A program made the translations under genes and the position numbers. Of a stretch of 12,659 nucleotides of DNA, positions 6,513-12,659 are shown in pieces. The notes beneath the pieces are model-generated. The model worked only from the letters and a program-made list of their open reading frames with translations. It searched no databases and was not told where the DNA came from. Origin of the DNA: BOG-908 sp964242595 (GTDB lineage Bacteria; Pseudomonadota; Alphaproteobacteria; Acetobacterales; Acetobacteraceae); the NCBI GenBank assembly GCA_964242595.1, contig CAXTBC010000082.1:1-12659 (forward strand). The letters run 5' to 3'. Positions within the stretch are counted from its first letter, which is position 1. Each line of letters opens with the position of its first letter.

Positions 6513-8045
6513 CTAGCCGGCCACCTTGCGGGCGGCCCCGCTCAGGTCCCGCCCCGGTATCCGATGCCGGAACGCTAGCGCCTCTGCCACGTCCTGCCGA
6601 CGCACCAGGGGCGCGCGCGCCAGGTCGGCGATGGTGCGCGCCACGCGCAGCACCCGCGTGTAGCCGCGCGGTGAGAGGTGCAGGCGCGCCATCGCCTGTT
6701 CGGCCAGCGCGCGTGCGTCGGGGGCGAGCGCGATGCGGCTGCCGTCCGCCTCGGCATTGGTGAACGGTCCCTCGTCGCCGCCACGGGTGCGCTGCGCCCC
6801 GCGCGCGCTGGCCACCCGCGCGGCCACTACCGCTGTGGCCTCGCCGGGCGGGGCGCGCGAGAGGTCGGCGGCCGAGGCCGGCTGCACGGCGACGGTGAGG
6901 TCGATCCGGTCCAGCAGCGGGCCGCTGATGCGGGCCAGGTAGTCCTCCCCGCAGCGCGGCGCGCGCGCGCACTCGCGTTCCGTGGTGCCCAGGTGGCCGC
7001 AGCGGCACGGGTTCATCGCCGCAACGAGCTGAAAGCGTGCCGGATACGTGACGTGGGCCGCAGCGCGCGCCACCGTGGTGCGGCCGGACTCGAGCGGCTG
7101 GCGCAGCACTTCGAGCACCTGGCGAGGGAACTCGGGTAACTCGTCAAGAAACAACACGCCGCGATGCGCCAGGCTGACCTCGCCCGGACGCGCGCGGGCG
7201 CCACCTCCCGTCAGCGCCGCCTGGCTGGTGTTGTGGTGCGGTTCGCGGAACGGCGGGCGGCGCAGCAGGCGGCCCTCGTCGAGCATGCCGGCCACGCTGT
7301 GGATCATGCTCACCTCCAGCGCCTCGGCCGGCAACAGGTCCGGCAGCAGGCCCGGCAAGCGGGCGGCGAGCATGGACTTGCCGGCGCCCGGCGGGCCCAC
7401 GAGCAGCAGGTTGTGTCCGCCGGCGGCAGCGATCTCCAGCGCGCGGCGGGCGGTCTCCAGGCCGCGCACCTCGGACAGGTCCGGCGCGGCAAGGCCGGGA
7501 GCCAAGCCCGACGTGGCCGGCGGGCTGAGCACCTGCGTGCCGCGGAAATGGTTGATCAGCGAGAGCAGGTCGGGCGGGGCCAGCACTTCCACGCTGCCGG
7601 CCCAGGCCGCCTCGCCGCCCTGGCTGCCGGGACAGATCAGGCCCAACTCGAGCTCTCCGGCGCCTATGGCGGCCGGCAGCACGCCGGCCACCGGATTGAG
7701 CGAGCCATCCAGCGACAGCTCGCCAATGGCCGCGTAGTGGCCGACGTCCTCGCGCGGCAGCACGTCCATCGCGGCAAGGATCGCCAGTGCCATCGGCAGG
7801 TCGAAATGCGAGCCCTCCTTGAGCAGGTCGGCCGGGGCGAGGTTGATAAGTACGCGGCGCGGCGGCAAGGACAGACCCATGGCGGTGAGCGCAGCGCGCA
7901 CGCGCTCGCGCGCTTCGCCCACCGCCTTGTCCGGCAGGCCGACCACGAGGAAAGCCGGCAGGCCGGAGGAGATCTGCACCTGCACCTCGACCGGCACCGC
8001 CTCGATGCCGGAGAAGGCGAAGCTGCGGATGGAGGCGAAGCTCAT
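6513..8045 (-). CDS. comM: ComM/YifB family AAA+ ATPase (Mg-chelatase-like)
   Basis: ComM is a cytoplasmic hexameric AAA+ helicase that promotes branch migration when incoming DNA is integrated during natural transformation; many non-competent bacteria also carry it. The 510-residue product has the full family layout. The N-terminal Lon/S5-like domain (about 1-170) includes VVGLPDKAVGEARERV and INLAPADLLKEGSHFDLP. Walker A GPPGAGKS is at 217-224, and Walker B VLFLDE lies around 297-302 followed by LPEF. A cysteine cluster NPCRCGHLG...C..APRC is at about 346-365, then SGPLLDRIDL (375-383). The C-terminal Mg_chelatase_C part has SPRGYTRVLRVARTIADL at 458-475. The start at 8045 begins the usual MSFA motif; no good Shine-Dalgarno is visible and an in-frame ATG at 8078 adds 11 residues, so the exact start is uncertain. 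A secreted-protein gene ends 70 bases upstream on the same strand. Confidence 0.95.
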   Translation of the reverse strand: MSFASIRSFAFSGIEAVPVEVQVQISSGLPAFLVVGLPDKAVGEARERVRAALTAMGLSLPPRRVLINLAPADLLKEGSHFDLPMALAILAAMDVLPREDVGHYAAIGELSLDGSLNPVAGVLPAAIGAGELELGLICPGSQGGEAAWAGSVEVLAPPDLLSLINHFRGTQVLSPPATSGLAPGLAAPDLSEVRGLETARRALEIAAAGGHNLLLVGPPGAGKSMLAARLPGLLPDLLPAEALEVSMIHSVAGMLDEGRLLRRPPFREPHHNTSQAALTGGGARARPGEVSLAHRGVLFLDELPEFPRQVLEVLRQPLESGRTTVARAAAHVTYPARFQLVAAMNPCRCGHLGTTERECARAPRCGEDYLARISGPLLDRIDLTVAVQPASAADLSRAPPGEATAVVAARVASARGAQRTRGGDEGPFTNAEADGSRIALAPDARALAEQAMARLHLSPRGYTRVLRVARTIADLARAPLVRRQDVAEALAFRHRIPGRDLSGAARKVAG

Positions 8046-8115
8046 GAGGTTGTATTCATCACGAGTTGATAACAACAACGTGCAGTCGGTCGCGCAAGCG
8101 AAATCGACTTAACGT

Positions 8116-8655
8116 CTACGGCTGGGTCGAGTCGGAGGCGGGCGGAATGCCTGCGGTAACCAGGTCACCGCCGACATAGGCGTGGGGATAGTTCGAAGTG
8201 TAGGTCGAAGTGTCGAAATGCAGGGTGAGTATCTTCGACGGTATACCCAGAGATGCGACTGCGTTGCCGCGAGAGGACACGAAGGACATCGAATAAAATC
8301 CTGTCTGCACGGCATAGCTAAAAAGCCCGATGGAAGACGAACCGTCCGGGTTTTTCGTAATCGACAGGGTGTCGTAGTAAGACTGCGGAATGACGGTGTT
8401 GCCGATCTGGGTCGACACAATGGGATCGTTCGCACCTGTGCCGTTGTACGTTGCCGAGTTACCGGAGATGGTGCCCGGGGCCGCCGTGTTGACTGTGACA
8501 CGTATGGGAATAATTCCGCCGTAACCGGCCGGCCTGGTGGCGCCACCCGTTGGGTAGTGCTCCACGAAGGCGCGGAACACATACGTGACCGTTTCGGCCG
8601 AGGCGGCCAGCGTTGAGGCGAAGAGAAGGGCGGCGGCGAGAATGGCTGTCTTCAT
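8116..8655 (-). CDS. Secreted protein of unknown family
   Basis: I cannot name the family. The 179-residue product has a textbook Sec signal peptide (MKTAILAAALLFASTLAASA, cleavage after residue 20), so a mature protein of about 159 residues is exported. The mature part begins ETVTYVFRAFVEHY and is rich in Thr, Ser, Gly and Tyr with alternating hydrophobics (IIPIRVTVNT, SSIGLFSYAV, KILTLHFDTS), which suggests a beta-sandwich. It vaguely resembles the N-terminal part of PEP-CTERM-type secreted proteins but lacks a C-terminal sorting tail. No cysteine is visible. The ATG at 8655 is preferred to an upstream in-frame start at 8685 because AGAGGA lies 6 bases before it. The comM gene follows 70 bases downstream on the same strand, so the two could share a transcript. 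A perfect palindrome lies about 130 bases upstream. Confidence 0.68.
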   Translation of the reverse strand: MKTAILAAALLFASTLAASAETVTYVFRAFVEHYPTGGATRPAGYGGIIPIRVTVNTAAPGTISGNSATYNGTGANDPIVSTQIGNTVIPQSYYDTLSITKNPDGSSSIGLFSYAVQTGFYSMSFVSSRGNAVASLGIPSKILTLHFDTSTYTSNYPHAYVGGDLVTAGIPPASDSTQP

Positions 8656-9464
8656 GATGTCCTCTGGTTTCAAACTGCCGGGCACCTTGTCGCTTGCCGC
8701 TGCGTAGGCACGATAGGCTCGCCGAGCACGTTACGCTCTGACAATGCCGCGAGTGCCGGCGCCTGGATAGGATTGGCAGCCGGGGTGTTCAGATCTGAAC
8801 ACCGCCGTTCAGCACAGAATGCTCGAGTGGTAGCCGCCTCACGCGCGAGCCGCCGCCGCCTCGACTGCGCCCTCCACAAACGGCATTTTGAGAACCTGGC
8901 CGTCGCTTCGACTAGGCCGACCACTCTCGCGAGACGGTCGACGCTCTGCTGGCCTGGTCGGAGAAGATCGCCACCGGCAGGAACTGCGTAAGTTTCGGGA
9001 GAGGAAGACATGCACGGACTGCCCGCCATATGCGATAGGCTCTGTACGGTCCGTGGTAGCTCGCCATGGTCTGCGGGGCGGCGTTGGGCCCGCCGAGGAC
9101 GGCCGACCTCGCGACAGTCGGCTCCATGGTGCTAAACGGTCGCCAGCCCCGGCTGATCGCCGCCTCGGCACCCGGCGCGGGCGGAGGCGTTTGCCCCAGG
9201 TCATGGTGGTCCGGCATGATGTGCCTCCGAACCGCAGGCCGGCAACCGCTGGGCTGACGTCACTAGGATGAGCAGGCGCCTGCCGGTTCGCTTCGAGACG
9301 GAGATGCAGCGAGTAGAAGTGTACTGAGCAAGGTTGCGCCGACGAGCGACCCGGCTTCGTCCACGCCAGGTAGTATCATCAAGAGAGCAGTTCGTTTGCA
9401 GCAAGAAATCAAGAAGCCGTTGCCGAGCGTTGCGCCCTGGCCGCCAACCACGCAACAGCGAAGT
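8656..9464. other. Long intergenic region without a convincing gene
   Basis: About 800 bases are open in several frames, but none of the readings shows a recognisable domain, a good ribosome-binding site or the codon pattern of the neighbours. The translations are Arg/Ser/Pro-rich, typical of shadow frames. It may hold an eroded gene. Apart from the palindrome at 8784-8803 I see no tRNA, repeat array or insertion-sequence end here. Confidence 0.5.
8784..8803. promoter_or_regulatory. Perfect 20-bp palindrome, possible operator
   Basis: GGTGTTCAGATCTGAACACC is a perfect 20-bp palindrome with no loop, typical of a site for a dimeric DNA-binding protein rather than of an RNA hairpin. A further GTTCAG half-site starts at 8807. 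It lies about 130 bases upstream of the secreted-protein gene ending at 8655 on the minus strand. The binding protein is unknown. Confidence 0.5.
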
Positions 9465-9505
9465 CAAAGTCCTTTGCTTCTTTCCCTCAGAAAAGAAGGC
9501 CGTCT
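9465..9505 (+). repeat. Intergenic hairpin repeat, copy h (before recO)
   Basis: This shorter, more diverged copy has CTTCTTT (9477-9483) pairing with AAAGAAG (9492-9498), followed by GGCCGTC. As in copy a, the right arm contributes AGAAGG at ribosome-binding distance from the next start codon. Confidence 0.78.
9494..9499 (+). promoter_or_regulatory. Ribosome-binding site of recO inside the repeat stem
   Basis: AGAAGG lies 11 bases before the ATG of recO. Five of its six bases belong to the right arm of the repeat copy h stem. No other Shine-Dalgarno-like purine run lies between it and the start. Confidence 0.6.
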
Positions 9506-9510
9506 TTCCC

Positions 9511-10242
9511 ATGATAGAGTGGACCGCCCCAGGCATCATCCTCTCGGTAGCCCCCTATGCCGAAGGCGACGCGCTGGCCGCCATCTTCACCGAGCACCAG
9601 GGCGTCACCCGCGGCCTCGCCCGCGGCGGCCTCTCGCGCGCCCGCGCCGGCACCTGGCAGGCCGGCAACCTGGTCGAGGCCCGCTGGGCCGCCAGGCTGG
9701 CCGACCAGCTCGGCAGCCTCACCGCCGAACTGGTGCACGCCGCGGCGGCACTTGCCATGCACGATCCGCTCGCGCTTGGCGTGCTGAGCGCCGCCTGCGC
9801 GGTGGCCGAAGGCGCCTTGCCGGAACGCGAGGCGCACCCACGCGTCTTCCGAGGGTTGCTGCACCTGATCGCGCATTTGCAGGACGGCCTGGCGGCTCCC
9901 GCCGCACTGGTGGAGTGGGAGCTGGGCGTGCTCTCCGAGCTGGGTTTCGGGCTGGACCTCACACGCTGCGCGGTAACCGGAGCCACCGACGGGCTGGCCC
10001 TCGTCTCGCCCAAGACCGGCCGTGCCGTGGCCGCGGACGCCGCAGGTACCTGGCGGGAACGGATGCTGCCCTTGCCCGCCTTCCTGCAAGGCGGCGCCGC
10101 TCCGGATGCGGCCGGCGTGCAGGACGGCCTGCGCCTGACCGGGCATTTCCTGGCGCGAGACGCGTTCGGCGCGCGCCACCGCGCGGTCCCGGCAGCCCGG
10201 GTGATGCTGTACGATCGGGTGTGTGCACTGGCAGCATCATAG
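9511..10242 (+). CDS. recO: DNA repair protein RecO
   Basis: RecO works with RecR and RecF to load RecA on SSB-coated gaps during recombinational repair. The 243-residue protein has the N-terminal OB-fold start typical of alphaproteobacterial RecO (MIEWTAPGIILSVAPYAEGD) and the GLARGGLSR loop at 36-43. A helical middle follows, with PRVFRGLLHLIAHL and WELGVLSELGFGLDL (136-150), then CAVTGATDGLALVSPKTGRAV (153-173) and LPLPAFL (186-192). Only one cysteine (C153) is in the region where many bacterial RecO proteins hold a zinc-binding cysteine set, which is normal for the alphaproteobacterial type. The ATG at 9511 is the homology start. The AGAAGG 11 bases before it belongs to an intergenic hairpin repeat. 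lepB begins 55 bases after the stop, so co-transcription is plausible. Confidence 0.94.
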   Translation: MIEWTAPGIILSVAPYAEGDALAAIFTEHQGVTRGLARGGLSRARAGTWQAGNLVEARWAARLADQLGSLTAELVHAAAALAMHDPLALGVLSAACAVAEGALPEREAHPRVFRGLLHLIAHLQDGLAAPAALVEWELGVLSELGFGLDLTRCAVTGATDGLALVSPKTGRAVAADAAGTWRERMLPLPAFLQGGAAPDAAGVQDGLRLTGHFLARDAFGARHRAVPAARVMLYDRVCALAAS

Positions 10243-10297
10243 CGGCTCGTGTTCGCAACGGAGTCAGTCTACGCTGCGTGCGCAAGCGGAGCGTCCC

Positions 10298-11062
10298 ATG
10301 CTGACAGAGAAGCCCTCCCCGTTCGCCAGCCTGCGCTCGGTCTTCACTGCGCTCCTGCTGGCCATGCTGTTCCGCTCCACCGCCGTGCAGGCGTTCAACA
10401 TCCCCAGCGGCTCGGCCACGCCCACGCTGCTGACCGGCGATACCGTGCTGGTCTCGAAGTTCGCCTACGGCTTCAGCCGCTACGCGCTGCCGTTCGCACC
10501 GTCCTTGTTCCATGGCCGCATCTTCGACACTGGGCCAACGCGCGGCGACATGGTGGTGTTCGCCAACCCGCACGACGACGTGGTGACCATCAAACGCATC
10601 GTGGGCCTGCCCGGCGACCGCATCCAAATGGTGCACGGCATCCTGACGATCAACGGAGAGGCCACACGACGCGAACGCACCGGCACCTACGTGGAGCGCG
10701 ACTGGGACGACGCATCCGGCACGCCCATCGTGGTGGAGCGCTACCGCTACCGCGAGACGCTGCCCGGCGGCCTGGTGCACGACATCCTCGGCCAGCCGGT
10801 GGACCTGCCCGAAGATAGCGGTCCGGTGGACGACACCGGGGTATACGTGGTGCCGCCTGGCCACTACTTCGGCATGGGCGACAGCCGCGACAACTCGGCC
10901 GACAGCCGCTTTCAGGCGCAGCTCGGCTACATCCCGGCCGAAAACCTGATCGGCCGGGCGGAGCTCCGGCTGGCTTCGTTCGAGCCGGGCGCGCGGGCTT
11001 GGCAGGTGTGGCGGTGGCCTACGGCAATCCGGTTCGGGCGGTTCTTGGGGCGGGTTCGGTAG
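10298..11062 (+). CDS. lepB: Type I signal peptidase, LepB
   Basis: LepB removes signal peptides from exported proteins at the periplasmic face of the inner membrane; several such proteins are encoded in this window. The 254-residue product has one N-terminal membrane segment (about 11-31). Box B IPSGSATPTLL (35-45) carries the catalytic Ser39. GDTVLVSKFAYG (48-58) follows, and box D TIKRIVGLPGD (97-107) has the general base Lys99. Box E GMGDSRDNSADSRF is at 192-205. The residue after the catalytic serine is Ala40, where most LepB proteins have Met. An insertion of about 60 residues lies between boxes D and E, normal for Gram-negative enzymes. The ATG at 10298 has GGAG 6 bases upstream. The gene follows recO closely. 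Repeat copy i begins right after its stop, in the orientation seen after other genes. Confidence 0.96.
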   Translation: MLTEKPSPFASLRSVFTALLLAMLFRSTAVQAFNIPSGSATPTLLTGDTVLVSKFAYGFSRYALPFAPSLFHGRIFDTGPTRGDMVVFANPHDDVVTIKRIVGLPGDRIQMVHGILTINGEATRRERTGTYVERDWDDASGTPIVVERYRYRETLPGGLVHDILGQPVDLPEDSGPVDDTGVYVVPPGHYFGMGDSRDNSADSRFQAQLGYIPAENLIGRAELRLASFEPGARAWQVWRWPTAIRFGRFLGRVR

Positions 11063-11063
11063 G

Positions 11064-11123
11064 CAAGGAAGGCCTTCTTTTCTGAAGAAAAGAAGCAAAA
11101 GACTTTTGTCCATGCTGTCGCGG
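11064..11123 (+). repeat. Intergenic hairpin repeat, copy i (after lepB)
   Basis: CAAGGAAGGCCTTC leads into the best stem in the window, CTTCTTTTCT (11074-11083) and AGAAAAGAAG (11086-11095). AAAAGACTTTTG follows, then CTGTCGCGG (11115-11123). It begins 2 bases after the lepB stop and runs into the apparent start of the SRPBCC gene, whose first codons are repeat sequence. Confidence 0.88.
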
Positions 11124-11618
11124 GCCTTTTCGGCAGGCGCGCGCGGGGCGCTTTGGGCGCTCGGCTTGGCTGCCTGCCTCGCTTTCGTGATGGCACCTGC
11201 GCGCGAGGTCACCACAAGCATCACCATCGATGCCACGCCCGCGCAGGTGTGGGCGGTGCTGACGGACACCGCATCCTACGCGACGTGGAACCCGGACAAA
11301 CGCCTGGTAGGCCGCCTGGAACCGGGCCAGGTGATCGAACACGACGAGGGCCTCGGCGACGACCGCTGGGTGTTCCACCCCGTGGTGCTGACGGCCACGC
11401 CCGGTCGCGAGTTGCGCTAGTTCGGCCGGGTCTGGTTCTGGCACGTCTTCGATGCGGACCACTTCTTCCTGCTCTCGCCCGCCGCAACCGGAACGCGGCT
11501 GGTGCAAGGCGAGCGCCTGCGCGGCGTGGCGCTGTGGGTGTTCGATACCGGACCCCTGGAAGACGGGTTCCGCACCGTCAACGCGGCGCTGAAACGGCGG
11601 GTGGAGCTGCCGCGCTAG
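11112..11618 (+). pseudogene. SRPBCC-family protein interrupted by an in-frame amber stop
   Basis: Read through, the frame encodes a 168-residue SRPBCC (START/Bet v1-like) protein with an N-terminal membrane or signal segment (about 10-28). After it come REVTTSITIDATPAQVWAVL (31-50), ATWNP (57-61), GRLEPG (67-72) and HPVVLTATPGRELR (89-102). Codon 103 is TAG (11418-11420). The same frame then continues with FGRVWFWHVFDADHFFLLSP, TRLVQGERLRG and FRTVNAALKRRVELPR to a second TAG at 11616-11618. Relatives have Trp after GRELR, so TGG changed to TAG by one base is the simplest explanation. The N-terminal piece alone would lack the C-terminal half of the helix-grip fold. The apparent ATG lies inside intergenic repeat copy i, so the start is uncertain. 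A sequencing error or amber readthrough are the alternatives. The intact NTF2-like gene follows 41 bases later. Confidence 0.82.
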
Positions 11619-11659
11619 GCCGTGCTACACGGCGCCGGCCGAAACAACGGAGATCACGG

Positions 11660-12139
11660 ATGCGCGTCACCGCCCTTGCGGCCGGACTAGCCCTTCTGCT
11701 GCCTCTCCCCAGCAGGGCGCAACCCCGCCCGCTGGACGAGGCTGCCGTAAGCGCGTTCCTAAGGGCCGAAGAAGCCGCCACCACCCGGCTGGACTGGACC
11801 GCAGTGCAGGCCGGCTACACCGCGGACGCAAAGATCTTTGGTCTGTACTACGACCGCGATCACGTGCCCCATATTCATGATGGCCCTGCAGCCGCCGACA
11901 ACGCGACAATGGCGGCCCTGACGACGGCGCGCCGCAACGCGACCGGGGCAGTAGCCGTGCATCAAGTGACCGTCGCACCTGACGGGCAGCGCGCCACGGT
12001 TTCCTACGAACGTGACACGGAGTACGACCAGGGCGGCAAGCACATGCAACGCAGCTTCGACATGACCGCGATCATCAAGCTTGTCGATGGTTCAGCGAAG
12101 TTCTTGCAGGTGATCAGCCTGGAGCGGCCACGGCAGTAA
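11660..12139 (+). CDS. Secreted NTF2-like (SnoaL/DUF4440-type) protein
   Basis: The 159-residue product has a Sec signal peptide (hydrophobic 4-17, cleavage likely after SRA, residue 20). The mature part looks like an NTF2-like alpha+beta barrel: a first helix EAAVSAFLRAEEAATTRLDWTAVQAGY (27-53), the TADAKIFG strand, then two long strands (AVAVHQVTVAPDGQRATVSYERDTEY, 97-122; MQRSFDMTAIIKLVDGSAKFLQVISLE, 129-155). Periplasmic members of this fold are varied in function, and nothing here identifies a substrate. The ATG at 11660 has GGAG 7 bases upstream. The gene follows the broken SRPBCC gene by 41 bases and may share its transcript. No terminator-like repeat is seen directly after the stop, unlike most other plus-strand genes in the window. 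Confidence 0.72.
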   Translation: MRVTALAAGLALLLPLPSRAQPRPLDEAAVSAFLRAEEAATTRLDWTAVQAGYTADAKIFGLYYDRDHVPHIHDGPAAADNATMAALTTARRNATGAVAVHQVTVAPDGQRATVSYERDTEYDQGGKHMQRSFDMTAIIKLVDGSAKFLQVISLERPRQ

Positions 12140-12636
12140 GCTGGCTCTGTATGAGAAAGCAAAAGCGATCTCTCGCCTCGATGGCAGAAAGTTCTGGCTT
12201 ACCGCAAACATGGCGCCCGCCGTAAACCCAAGGCAATACAAACGTCCAGGCTCTACGCAAAAGTTCCGAACAACTCAAGGCTGAGCAGGTTCATGGATGT
12301 CTAAGATGTCGAATATGGTACAGTTTTGAGCGTGCCTCGGCTTTAAAGGACGAGGATAGTGGCATGGTATGCGGCTCATCTTGTAATGCAAGTCAAGTTC
12401 AAAACAGGAACCCAGACTCCGATCCCGATCTGAGAAAACATCCACTTGATCGAGGCGACAGACGAACACGAACTATCGCAGAAATGTCAGAGTTTGGGTC
12501 AAGCAAGCGAAGGTGATAGCGATAGCTCGTTCCGTTGAAGAAATCGACCGGCGACCTGGGTGTTTAAAGAAGTAAAAAGGTCGTTTCAATCTTTAACTTA
12601 ACTAATACTAACGGCCGTAAACTTTGACCTATAGAC
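12140..12636. other. Lower-GC stretch without a recognisable gene
   Basis: Base composition falls visibly compared with the genes to the left. The longest open frame is 64 codons on the minus strand (12469-12275), with no recognisable content. A CCTCG/CGAGG pair at about 12335-12355 could form a small hairpin. No tRNA or attachment site is apparent. It may be the edge of an acquired segment or a decayed region. Confidence 0.45.
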
Positions 12637-12659
12637 AAGCATGGGGCTCTGCCCCAAAC
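12637..12659 (-). repeat. Inverted copy of the GGGGCAGAGCCCC hairpin unit, cut by the window end
   Basis: These 23 bases are the exact reverse complement of 3268-3290. The element probably continues to the right of the window, as the copy at 3222-3290 has further dyads on that side. Confidence 0.8.

Noticed and set aside
8888..9271. Several open frames of 100-127 codons in the 8656-9464 gap, considered as transposase or regulator remnants
   Set aside because: The translations on both strands are Arg/Pro/Ser-rich and match no family I know. None has a ribosome-binding site with a sensible start.
9263..9379. A short minus-strand peptide with a hydrophobic stretch, considered as a small membrane protein
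   Set aside because: It has only 38 codons from the ATG and no Shine-Dalgarno sequence. The hydrophobic run is short and could arise by chance.
97..11123. The nine hairpin repeats considered as a CRISPR array
   Set aside because: They are dispersed at gene borders, vary in sequence and orientation, and have no regular spacers or cas genes.
12578..12630. AGGTC/GACCT pair at 12578-12582 and 12626-12630, considered as mobile-element ends
   Set aside because: Only five bases match and no transposase lies between them.

Overview
The window is high-GC DNA with GC-rich third codon positions. The gene set (glpD-glpK, RecO without zinc cysteine pairs, LepB, ComM, DUF4112) and an AT-rich hairpin repeat between genes point to an alphaproteobacterium, most likely in the Acetobacteraceae (acetic acid bacteria and relatives). 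That placement rests on protein style and on my memory of similar intergenic repeats in that family; no database was searched.

Layout. Positions 144-3082 hold a glycerol operon: glpD starts at TTG, and its stop overlaps the glpK start in an ATGA. Positions 3363-5003 encode a secreted protein of the PNGase A (N-glycan amidase) family. A convergent gene at 5747-5196 encodes a small secreted protein of unknown family. Divergent from it, 5912-6286 encodes a DUF4112 protein. On the minus strand, 8655-8116 (secreted, unknown) is followed by 8045-6513 (ComM/YifB AAA+ ATPase). About 850 bases (8656-9510) carry no convincing gene but include a perfect 20-bp palindrome. On the plus strand follow recO (9511-10242), lepB (10298-11062), a membrane-anchored SRPBCC gene broken by an amber stop (11112-11618) and a secreted NTF2-like protein (11660-12139). 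The last 520 bases are visibly poorer in GC and show no gene, but end in an inverted copy of a GC-rich hairpin found at 3268-3290.

The most distinctive feature is a modular repeat of about 45-60 bp, present nine times plus one partial copy. It combines an AAGGCCTT palindrome, an AT-rich hairpin (CTTCTTTT...AAAAGAAG), an AAAAGCTTTT palindrome and, in three copies, a CTGTCGCGG tail. Most copies lie within about 60 bases of a gene end. Downstream of genes it runs in one orientation, like a weak terminator. Directly upstream of glpD and recO it runs in the other orientation, and its AGAAGG lies at Shine-Dalgarno distance from the start codon, partly inside the hairpin stem. In the copy before the SRPBCC gene, the apparent start codon is itself part of the repeat.

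Most genes here are ordinary housekeeping or metabolic genes. I see no defence system, CRISPR array, prophage, insertion sequence or RNA gene. The items most worth following up are the repeat and its overlap with translation starts, the PNGase A family enzyme, the amber-interrupted SRPBCC gene and the isolated 20-bp palindrome.
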